A program made the translations under genes and the position numbers. 5,492 nt of DNA from Trebonia sp. (GTDB lineage Bacteria > Actinomycetota > Actinomycetes > Streptosporangiales > Streptosporangiaceae): assembly GCA_030038035.1 (NCBI GenBank), contig JASHPP010000212.1:1-5492 (forward strand), written 5' to 3'. The notes under the pieces are model-generated. The model saw only the letters and a program-made list of their open reading frames with translations, did not search any database and was not told where the DNA came from. This document shows, one piece after another, positions 1 through 4,707 of the stretch. The stretch's first letter is position 1. Every line of letters begins with the position of its first letter.

Positions 1-915
1 GGCACCTTCCAGCTCATGCAGCCCGACGGCAAGGTGCACACCTACACGGTCGCCCTGAACAACGGGCCGAACAGCCTGCACGGCGGGCTGGTCGGCTTCG
101 GCAGCCACGTCTGGTCGCAGGTCGGCGGCCTCATCACCACGAACGACGAGGTGGGCGTCACCCTCCAGCTCGTCAGCCCGAACGGCGACGGCGCCGCGCC
201 GAACACGAGCCCCGGCTGCACGAGCTTCCCGCAGGGCTGCACCGGCTATCCCGCCCAGATCACCGTCGACGTCACGTTCACGCTGAGCAACGCGGGGCAG
301 TACGGCATCCACTACGTGGTGCACAACGACTCGCCCAACCTGAACACCGTGGTCAACCTGACCAACCACAGCTACTTCAACCTGGCGGGCGAGGCATCAG
401 GCAGCGCCGCCAGCCAGGTGGTCTCCATCAACGCCGACGACTACACGCCGGTCGACGCCACCTCGATCCCGCTCGGCACCGAGGTCCCTGTCGCCGGCAC
501 GCCGTTCGACTTCCTGCGGCCGCGCACGATCGCGTCCGGGATCGACGACTGCACCCAGCCCAGCTCCCAGGCCTGCCAGCAGCTCCTCATCGGCCATGGA
601 TACGACCACAACTGGGTGCTCAACACCACCGGTCCCCAGCTCGACGGGCTCACCCTGGCCGCCACCGCCTACGATCCGGTCAGCGGCCGGCACCTGACCG
701 TCTGGACCGACCAGCCGGGCATCCAGTTCTACACCAGCAACTTCCTCGACGGCACGCTCATCGGCATCAGCGGCCACCTCTACCGCCAGACGCAGGCGTA
801 CGCGTTCGAGACAGAGGACTTCCCGAACGCGCCGAACCAGCCCAACTTCCCGTCGGCCGAGCTGTTCGCCGGCCAGACGATGACCACGACGACGATCTTC
901 GCGTTCTCGTCCTGA
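1..915 (+). CDS. galM: Aldose 1-epimerase (galactose mutarotase), 5'-truncated by the window edge
   Basis: Interconverts alpha and beta anomers of aldoses such as galactose and glucose. The frame is open from base 1 (first residues GTFQL), so the start lies upstream. Numbering from the window edge, the GalM signatures appear in order: NNGPNSLHGG (His27), NLTNHSYFNLAG (His123), YDHNW (Asp202), and FYTSNFLDG followed by FETEDFPNAPNQPNFPS (Glu270). These match the catalytic His96/His170/Asp243/Glu304 set of Lactococcus GalM, so roughly 70 N-terminal residues are missing. The His27-His123 spacing is about 22 residues longer than in that enzyme because of an inserted loop with Cys73 and Cys80; a second cysteine pair is Cys184 and Cys192. 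Paired cysteines suggest a secreted, disulfide-bonded form, but any signal peptide is outside the window. A hairpin follows the stop by 16 bases. Family assignment is secure; location is inferred. Confidence 0.94.
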   Translation, partial: GTFQLMQPDGKVHTYTVALNNGPNSLHGGLVGFGSHVWSQVGGLITTNDEVGVTLQLVSPNGDGAAPNTSPGCTSFPQGCTGYPAQITVDVTFTLSNAGQYGIHYVVHNDSPNLNTVVNLTNHSYFNLAGEASGSAASQVVSINADDYTPVDATSIPLGTEVPVAGTPFDFLRPRTIASGIDDCTQPSSQACQQLLIGHGYDHNWVLNTTGPQLDGLTLAATAYDPVSGRHLTVWTDQPGIQFYTSNFLDGTLIGISGHLYRQTQAYAFETEDFPNAPNQPNFPSAELFAGQTMTTTTIFAFSS

Positions 916-931
916 TCCGGGCCGGCCAGCC

Positions 932-990
932 CGATGTGTCCCGGGTTCGCGTCGTGACGGCGTGACGGCTGCGCGACCCGGGACACATCG
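932..990. terminator. Large imperfect hairpin downstream of the aldose epimerase
   Basis: Arms CGATGTGTCCCGGGT (932-946) and ACCCGGGACACATCG (976-990) are perfectly complementary over 15 bp. The stem continues with a CGCG/CGCG pairing (948-951 with 972-975) after one bulged T at 947. The 20-nt loop contains two tandem copies of CGTGACGG (953-960, 961-968). It begins 16 bases after the stop codon of the epimerase, where a terminator would be expected. There is no T-tract, which is common for actinobacterial terminators. The stem itself is certain; its role is inferred. An insertion-sequence end or a protein-binding palindrome is the alternative. Confidence 0.5.
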
Positions 991-1012
991 ATAACCATTT
1001 CTCACCCGGGAC
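938..1012. repeat. Three copies of the 9-mer GTCCCGGGT / ACCCGGGAC
   Basis: The 9-mer occurs inverted at 938-946 and direct at 976-984 and 1004-1012. The last two are 28 bp apart, with the AT-richer segment ATAACCATTTCTC just before the third copy. The first two copies form the core of the hairpin arms; the third is not explained by that hairpin. Iterated short motifs of this kind occur at transposon ends and at operator clusters, but no transposase or target-site duplication is visible. Confidence 0.45.
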
Positions 1013-1036
1013 GGATGATGACCCGGCGGCCGGGCG

Positions 1037-1095
1037 CATGCTGCGGTTGAGCCGACGGCCAGCTCCGGGGGAAACCGCTCCTGGCGGCCAGCATG
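1037..1095 (+). other. Possible structured 5' leader of the secreted-protein gene
   Basis: CATGCTG (1037-1043) and CAGCATG (1089-1095) are perfect 7-bp inverted arms enclosing a GC-rich segment. Inside it, CCAG/CTGG and CGG/CCG could pair around GGGAAA. The element ends about 25 bases before the Shine-Dalgarno site of the gene at 1133. I could not match it to a known riboswitch consensus. Given the local GC content, pairing of this strength may be fortuitous. Confidence 0.22.
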
Positions 1096-1132
1096 ACCTC
1101 CGCCTGGCATCCAGCGATCCAGGGAGGTTGTC

Positions 1133-1711
1133 ATGACCCAGCGCAGCGGGGAGCGCGGTGAGCATGGCCTCGCGACACGAGCAAGACAGCGGCTCGTCCG
1201 CCTGCTGGTGGTCGCGGTGGCGGTCACCGGGCTCATGGGGCTCGGGCTGAGCCAGGCCAGCGCCGCCCCGGCGCCGGCTGCCCGGGCGCCGGCCGCCACG
1301 GCGTCCCTGGCCAGGGTGGCCGCGGCGAACCCGCAGAAGATTCCATTTACGTGGACGACTCCGTGCGATCAGATCCCTGCCTCTCAGATCCACTTCGGCT
1401 CGTACTGCACGCAGCTCGGGACCCCGTGGACAGCGACAGGACTCCTGCAGAGCACTACGCAGGCGGTCTGGTGCTGGCCCGGCTTTAACAAGGTAGACAC
1501 CTGGACGGTGGCCGGGACCGGTCGTCGCACCGACGCCGCGACCCCCCTGCTCAAGTTCACGAGCAATGTCAATCCGCCGTACACCACAGACTGGGTCGAA
1601 GGCGAACTCATCACCATCACCAACGATTCGATCAAGAACCCGCAGACGTACACGCCCGCACTGGACTGCTACGACAATTACATCCCGCCCACCCCGAAGC
1701 CGGGTTCCTGA
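1133..1711 (+). CDS. Small secreted protein with four cysteines, family not recognised
   Basis: A 192-residue protein. It has an export signal: a basic n-region (Arg16-Arg23), a hydrophobic core at about 24-39, and an ASA|AP cleavage site after Ala44. An Ala/Pro-rich linker (45-65) precedes a mature domain of about 125 residues. That domain has four cysteines (78, 92, 114, 179) and many Trp, Tyr, Thr and Asn, as in a small extracellular beta-rich domain with two possible disulfides. It ends in a proline-rich tail. The start is supported by AGGGAGG at 1121-1127, five bases before the ATG. Codons in the mature part are less GC-biased than in neighbouring genes (for example ATT CCA TTT and TTT AAC AAG GTA), whereas the signal-peptide part is typical; this may reflect recent acquisition. 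The 3' end overlaps the convergent deaminase gene by 34 bp. No function is claimed. Confidence 0.85.
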   Translation: MTQRSGERGEHGLATRARQRLVRLLVVAVAVTGLMGLGLSQASAAPAPAARAPAATASLARVAAANPQKIPFTWTTPCDQIPASQIHFGSYCTQLGTPWTATGLLQSTTQAVWCWPGFNKVDTWTVAGTGRRTDAATPLLKFTSNVNPPYTTDWVEGELITITNDSIKNPQTYTPALDCYDNYIPPTPKPGS

Positions 1712-2736
1712 GCCGGCCCGGCGACGCCGGCTATCTCCGCGATGAGCTCCTCCTTGGCGTCCTGCTCGAGGAACGACGCCCGCACGGCGTTGCCGGCCAG
1801 GGCGGCGAGCGAGGCGGCCGAGAGCCCGAACACCCGGGCCGCCACCAGGTACTCATTGCTCAGCGAGGTGCCGAACATCGGCGGGTCATCGCTGTTCAGC
1901 GTCACGTACAGCCCCTCGGCGAGCATCCGCGGCAGCGGATGCTCGCCGAGCGACGCCACGCACCGGGTGCACACGTTGGAGGTCGGGGAGACGTCCACAG
2001 GCAGTTGGGTCTCCCGCAGGTAAGCGACAAGCCGCGGGTCGGCAAGCGAGTTGATCCCGTGCCCGATCCGTTCGGCGTGCAGGAACTCGATCGCCTCCCA
2101 GACGGTCTCCGGCCCGGTGGTCTCGCCGGCGTGCGGCACGCAGTGCAGCCCCGCCGCGGCCGCCGCGCCGAACACGTCCCTGATCACGTCCGTATGCGGC
2201 GCCCGTTCCGCCTCGATGCCGCCGATCCCGATACCGATCAGCGCCTGCGGCGGCGCGGTCAGCGCGTGCTCGAGCGTGGGCACCGCGTCTTGGTCGGCGG
2301 TCTGCCCGGGGAAATCGAAGATGTAGGCGATCCGCACGCCACAGGCGGACAGCGCGTCCCGCGCGCCCGCGTCGAGCGCCTCGCTAATCACCGCCGGCGG
2401 CATGCCGGCCCGCCGGAAGGGGTACGGCGCGACCTGCATCTCGACGTACCTGACCTGCTGCACGGCCAGGTCCCGCGCCACCCCGCGCACCAGGTCCGCG
2501 ATGTCCTCAGGCTCGGTGAGCAGCGCGCTCACGGCCTTGTAGACCGCGATGAAGTGCGGGAAGTCGCGGAACGCGTAGAACTCGCGCAGCCCCTCCTCGG
2601 TGCGCGGCACCGGGCTTTCCGGGTGCCGGCGCGCCAGCTCGAGCACGGACGCCGCCGACGCCGAGCCGACCAGGTGGACGTGCAGTTCCACCTTCGGCAG
2701 CCGCGCTATGAACGATTCGATCCCGATCCCTGACAT
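1678..2736 (-). CDS. Adenosine deaminase-family amidohydrolase (COG1816); possibly aminodeoxyfutalosine deaminase
   Basis: A 352-residue zinc-dependent TIM-barrel deaminase of the Add family. Visible active-site motifs are HVH (His19, His21), HAGET (His202, Glu205), ERIGHG (His226), SPTSNV (250-255) and NSDDPPMFGT (Asp283, Asp284), giving the complete zinc and catalytic set. In true adenosine deaminases the first motif is followed by an acidic residue (Asp19 in mouse ADA) that binds the ribose 5'-OH; here the sequence is HVHLVGS with Val23. That favours a 5'-modified substrate such as 6-aminodeoxyfutalosine of the futalosine menaquinone pathway, since some COG1816 actinobacterial proteins annotated as Add do this. 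This is inference. The ATG has no Shine-Dalgarno; a GATAAT box ends six bases upstream, suggesting a leaderless transcript. The stop TAA lies inside the convergent secreted-protein gene. The HhH-GPD gene is 42 bp upstream on the same strand. Confidence 0.92.
   Translation of the reverse strand: MSGIGIESFIARLPKVELHVHLVGSASAASVLELARRHPESPVPRTEEGLREFYAFRDFPHFIAVYKAVSALLTEPEDIADLVRGVARDLAVQQVRYVEMQVAPYPFRRAGMPPAVISEALDAGARDALSACGVRIAYIFDFPGQTADQDAVPTLEHALTAPPQALIGIGIGGIEAERAPHTDVIRDVFGAAAAAGLHCVPHAGETTGPETVWEAIEFLHAERIGHGINSLADPRLVAYLRETQLPVDVSPTSNVCTRCVASLGEHPLPRMLAEGLYVTLNSDDPPMFGTSLSNEYLVAARVFGLSAASLAALAGNAVRASFLEQDAKEELIAEIAGVAGPAQEPGFGVGGM
1711..1732. terminator. Hairpin at the stop codon of the secreted-protein gene
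   Basis: AGCCGGC (1711-1717) and GCCGGCT (1726-1732) form a perfect 7-bp GC-rich stem with an 8-nt loop. It begins at the last base of the TGA of the plus-strand gene and lies inside the C-terminal codons of the convergent deaminase gene. No T-tract follows. It is a plausible terminator for the plus-strand gene, though in GC-rich coding DNA a chance stem of this length is possible. Confidence 0.38.
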
Positions 2737-2742
2737 ACAGGG

Positions 2743-2770
2743 ATTATCCCGAACGAACGCGCGCTGTCTG
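2743..2770 (-). promoter_or_regulatory. Promoter for a leaderless deaminase mRNA
   Basis: On the minus strand, CAGACA (2770-2765, matching TTGACA at four of six bases) and GATAAT (2748-2743, matching TATAAT at five of six) are 16 bp apart. Six bases separate the -10 from the ATG, which puts the expected transcription start on the A of the start codon. No ribosome-binding site is present. The -10 lies within the 14-mer TCGTTCGGGATAAT that recurs before the dppA gene. GGGATTATCCC (2740-2750) is also an 11-bp palindrome over the -10, but that palindrome is not conserved at the second site. Confidence 0.6.
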
Positions 2771-2778
2771 CCCCCTCA

Positions 2779-3396
2779 TCACGCGGGCGCTAACCGGCGT
2801 AACCGGGCCTGCCGCGGCGAGCCGGCCGAGGCCGCCGCCCCGGCCGCCTTCAGCCCCTTCTTGTAGGACCGGACCTGCCCGAGCGACTCCTCGTCGCAGA
2901 TGTCGGCCACGGACAGGAACGACCCGTCAGCGCCGAAGGATCCCGCCGCCTCCCGCCAGCCCGGCGGCCGCACGCCGAGCTGCTTGCCGAGCAGCGCGAC
3001 GAAGATCTTCGCCTTCTGCTCGCCGAAGCCTGGCAGCGCCGACACCCGCGCGAGCAGCTCCGCGCCAGAGCCGGCCGTCAGCCACACGGCGGCGGGGTCG
3101 CCGCCGTACCCGGTCACGATGAGCCGCGCGAGCTCCTGCACCCGCGCGGCCATCGCCTTCGGGAACCGGTGCAGCGCCGGGCGCTGCGCGAAGACGGCCG
3201 CCAGCTCGCCGGGGTCGAACGCGGCGAGTTCCTCCGCGGTCGGCTCGTGCCCGAGCCGCTGGGCCAGGTCGTAGGGCGCGCTGAACGCCCGTTCCAGCGG
3301 GACCTGCTGATCGAGTAGCATCGCGATTAGCAGTGCCAGCGCGCTGCGCGTAAGGAGTTCGTTAGCCTCTGCGCCGACGGGCATGGAAATCGGCAC
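2779..3396 (-). CDS. HhH-GPD-type base excision DNA repair family protein
   Basis: A 205-residue protein resembling an actinobacterial subgroup of the HhH-GPD DNA glycosylase superfamily. Recognisable parts are ALLIAMLLDQQVPLERAF (21-38), the N-terminal helical core, and the helix-hairpin-helix LPGFGEQKAKIFVALLGKQ (121-139), which contacts the DNA backbone. A Lys/Ala/Arg-rich tail occupies about 179-205. There is a single Cys (167), so no iron-sulfur cluster. The position of the EndoIII lysine in LPGVGRK is Gln127 here, and I see no aspartate between 137 and 156 where the catalytic GPD Asp is expected, so enzymatic activity is uncertain. The GTG start at 3396 is chosen because GGAGG (3403-3407) lies six bases upstream and it gives the N-terminal length I expect for relatives; an in-frame ATG at 3384 lacks such a site. 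The gene is divergent from the membrane-protein gene. Confidence 0.85.
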   Translation of the reverse strand: MPISMPVGAEANELLTRSALALLIAMLLDQQVPLERAFSAPYDLAQRLGHEPTAEELAAFDPGELAAVFAQRPALHRFPKAMAARVQELARLIVTGYGGDPAAVWLTAGSGAELLARVSALPGFGEQKAKIFVALLGKQLGVRPPGWREAAGSFGADGSFLSVADICDEESLGQVRSYKKGLKAAGAAASAGSPRQARLRRLAPA

Positions 3397-3402
3397 GACA
3401 GT

Positions 3403-3407
3403 CCTCC
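3403..3407 (-). promoter_or_regulatory. Ribosome-binding site that decides the GTG start of the HhH-GPD gene
   Basis: GGAGG on the minus strand is six bases upstream of GTG (3396-3394). The open frame continues upstream of this GTG to 3471, but those 25 residues overlap the divergent gene and have no family resemblance, so the GTG is preferred. Confidence 0.7.
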
Positions 3408-3444
3408 ACGGAGATAAGCTGAAAGTGGCTGGAGAGCAGCCGGG

Positions 3445-3651
3445 ATGGATGGAGTCATCATGACACCGCACATGAAGTGGTCGATCGCGGGGATCGTCCT
3501 TGGGCTGATCCTGCTGATCGTCTTCCCGTGGTATGTGACAGCAGGGATCGTCGTGCTCGCGATCGGGATCCCCACAGCTGCGTACTTCATGCTCGACCCG
3601 TCCCAGCGCCGCAGGTACCGCGAGATCCGCCGCCGCCGGGCGATCCGCTGA
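3445..3651 (+). CDS. Small two-helix membrane protein with basic C-terminus
   Basis: A 68-residue protein with two hydrophobic segments, about 13-31 and 33-50, joined by a very short turn. They are followed by LDPSQRRR and an Arg-rich tail (eight Arg in the last 14 residues). By the positive-inside rule the tail is cytoplasmic, so the protein is likely a helical hairpin with both ends inside. The DPSQRRR ending resembles small uncharacterised actinobacterial membrane proteins; no function is known to me. Two starts are plausible: ATG at 3445 with GGAGAG eight bases upstream (used here), or ATG at 3460 with TGGAG five bases upstream, giving MTPHMKW. Only 48 bp separate it from the divergent HhH-GPD gene. 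Its stop codon lies within the first copy of the 66-bp direct repeat described below. Confidence 0.75.
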   Translation: MDGVIMTPHMKWSIAGIVLGLILLIVFPWYVTAGIVVLAIGIPTAAYFMLDPSQRRRYREIRRRRAIR

Positions 3652-3655
3652 CCAC

Positions 3656-3714
3656 CTAGCGCCCTCCGGCCACCCGGGTGATGCAGGTGACCCCGACGAA
3701 CGACCGGCAAAGGG
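3656..3714 (-). pseudogene. Detached, decayed copy of the dppA 3' end
   Basis: Read on the minus strand, this stretch encodes RSFVGVTCITRVAGGR followed by TAG. The intact dppA gene ends RSFVGITYITRVAEGR-TAG, so 13 of 16 residues are identical and the stop codon is retained. Four base differences change Tyr259, Ile265, Tyr267 and Glu273 of the intact protein to Cys, Val, Cys and Gly. No start codon with a ribosome site and none of the M55 catalytic residues are present, so it is a relic rather than a gene. Because the spacing is 168 bp it is in frame with dppA: after the dppA TAG the frame stays open for 55 codons up to this TAG. It arose either by tandem duplication of the gene end or by deletion within a former second copy. 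Confidence 0.75.
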
Positions 3715-3735
3715 GCCGCAGGATGGTCATCCCGT

Positions 3736-3776
3736 CACAGGCGACGGGTCGCCCGCCGGGCCGATGACGGCCTGTG
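3736..3776. terminator. Weak inverted repeats between convergent genes
   Basis: CACAGGC (3736-3742) and GCCTGTG (3770-3776) are perfect 7-bp arms around a 27-nt loop. GGCGA/TCGCC (3740-3744, 3749-3753) could form an alternative small stem. The position between the convergent membrane-protein and dppA genes suits a bidirectional terminator, but the stems are modest for this GC content. Apart from this and the dppA relic, I see nothing definite in 3652-3823. Confidence 0.25.
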
Positions 3777-3823
3777 GGTGGTCGCCACGAATCTGGACCT
3801 GACCGCCGCGGAGCCGTGACCAG

Positions 3824-4651
3824 CTAGCGCCCTTCGGCCACCCGGGTGATGTAGGTGATCCCGACGAACGACCGGTAAACGGCCAGCGGGTCGTCCCCCT
3901 CGATCCGCACCTTCCGTGTGCCCGTCCGCTGCGCGCCTTTCACCCAGCTCGCCACCTCCGCCATGTCGGCGGTCTGCATGTGGACGTCGAGCCGGGCGGG
4001 CAGCGCGATGTCCGGCAGCGGCACCGAGCGCGCCCGCTGCACCGCCGCCAGCGCCGCGCCCGCGATCTTGTCACGCGCGTCCAGCGGGTGCAGCTGCGCC
4101 GCGGCGAACCGGGTGATCGACTCCTTCACCACCGCCCGCTCGGCGTCCTTGAAGAACGGATCGCCCTCGGTGACCGTCTGCTGGTCGCCGGTGATCAGCA
4201 CGACCGGCGCCCCGCACGCGAGCGCGACGAGCCCGTTGATCCCGCTCTCACCGCACGGCACGCCGTTGAGCTCGACCTGCGACACGACCGATGGGTTGTA
4301 CGTGTGCGAGAGCACCGAGCTCGTCCCTGAGATCGACCCGTGGTAGCCGACGAAGAACACGGCGTCCACGCTGGCGTCCATGCCCTCCATCATGTACAGC
4401 GGCTTGTGCCGCCCGGCGACGTACACCGCCCGCCCGTGCAGCTCGGCGGCGTTGAGGTTGTTCATCGTCCCGTGCGAGTCGTTGACCACGACCTCGGTCG
4501 CCCCGCCAAGCAGCGCCCCGTCGATGGCGGCGTTCACCTCGCCGAGCAGCAGCGCGCGCCCCTCCTCGTACGGCTGGCCAGGCCCCCTGCACTGGGCCCA
4601 GTCAACGATCCCGGCGACCCCCTCCATATCGAAGGAAATAAAGATCTTCAT
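3824..4651 (-). CDS. dppA: M55 family metallopeptidase, D-aminopeptidase DppA type
   Basis: A 275-residue zinc peptidase of the DppA family, which in Bacillus removes N-terminal D-amino acids from short peptides. Starting at ATG 4651 (MKIFISFDMEG), the zinc-site residues fall at Asp8 and Glu10 (DMEG), His60 (NDSHG), His104 (GYHG) and Glu135 (GESG), with His116 in SHTYN as the likely catalytic residue. This is nearly the same numbering as B. subtilis DppA (8, 10, 60, 104, 133, 115), and the length is almost equal. An upstream in-frame ATG at 4660 overlaps the -10 box and is rejected. No signal peptide is present, so it is cytoplasmic. The -10 box and absence of a Shine-Dalgarno indicate a leaderless mRNA. 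No peptide-transporter genes adjoin it, unlike the Bacillus dpp operon. The gene is divergent from the VOC gene, and its 3' end is duplicated downstream. Confidence 0.93.
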   Translation of the reverse strand: MKIFISFDMEGVAGIVDWAQCRGPGQPYEEGRALLLGEVNAAIDGALLGGATEVVVNDSHGTMNNLNAAELHGRAVYVAGRHKPLYMMEGMDASVDAVFFVGYHGSISGTSSVLSHTYNPSVVSQVELNGVPCGESGINGLVALACGAPVVLITGDQQTVTEGDPFFKDAERAVVKESITRFAAAQLHPLDARDKIAGAALAAVQRARSVPLPDIALPARLDVHMQTADMAEVASWVKGAQRTGTRKVRIEGDDPLAVYRSFVGITYITRVAEGR

Positions 4652-4658
4652 AAAATCC

Positions 4659-4672
4659 ATTATCCCGAACGA
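4659..4672 (-). promoter_or_regulatory. Leaderless-type -10 promoter element of dppA
   Basis: TCGTTCGGGATAAT on the minus strand includes GATAAT (4664-4659), seven bases before the ATG at 4651. The identical 14-mer precedes the deaminase gene at six bases from its ATG. No good -35 hexamer is visible 16-18 bp upstream, so recognition may depend on the CGTTCGG spacer or an activator. The element sits in an AT-rich patch (about 4637-4664) that is unusual for this window; TAAAAT at 4651-4656 on the plus strand might serve the divergent VOC gene. Confidence 0.6.
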
Positions 4673-4707
4673 GCAGTGCCGACTCTTCAGCCGATCAGGA
4701 GCTCTCC

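Larger units (their letters stand above)
3649..3882. repeat. Direct repeat, two 66-bp copies 168 bp apart (3649-3714 and 3817-3882)
   Basis: The copies match at 60 of 66 positions without gaps. The right copy contains the last 19 codons and stop of the dppA gene. The left copy begins with the TGA stop of the membrane-protein gene and lies in otherwise non-coding DNA. Weaker similarity seems to continue leftward in the minus reading frame to about 3750. Differences are at 3655, 3666, 3684, 3691, 3708 and 3712. Confidence 0.9.

Noticed and set aside
1037..1128. Riboswitch upstream of the secreted-protein gene (c-di-AMP or cobalamin type considered)
   Set aside because: GGGGGAAACCG and some stems were suggestive, but the conserved core boxes of those classes could not be matched.
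397..1299. 300-codon open frame on the minus strand, antisense to the epimerase and the secreted-protein gene
   Set aside because: Arg/Gly/Val-rich translation with no domain and no ribosome site. It arises from the high GC third positions of the real plus-strand genes.
1939..2733. 264-codon open frame on the plus strand opposite the deaminase gene
   Set aside because: Low-complexity Arg/His/Val-rich translation, while the minus strand encodes a complete deaminase with all catalytic motifs.
4637..4664. AT-rich patch considered as a replication or integration site
   Set aside because: It encodes the normal DppA N-terminus and the promoter, and no repeats, iterons or attachment-site duplications are seen.
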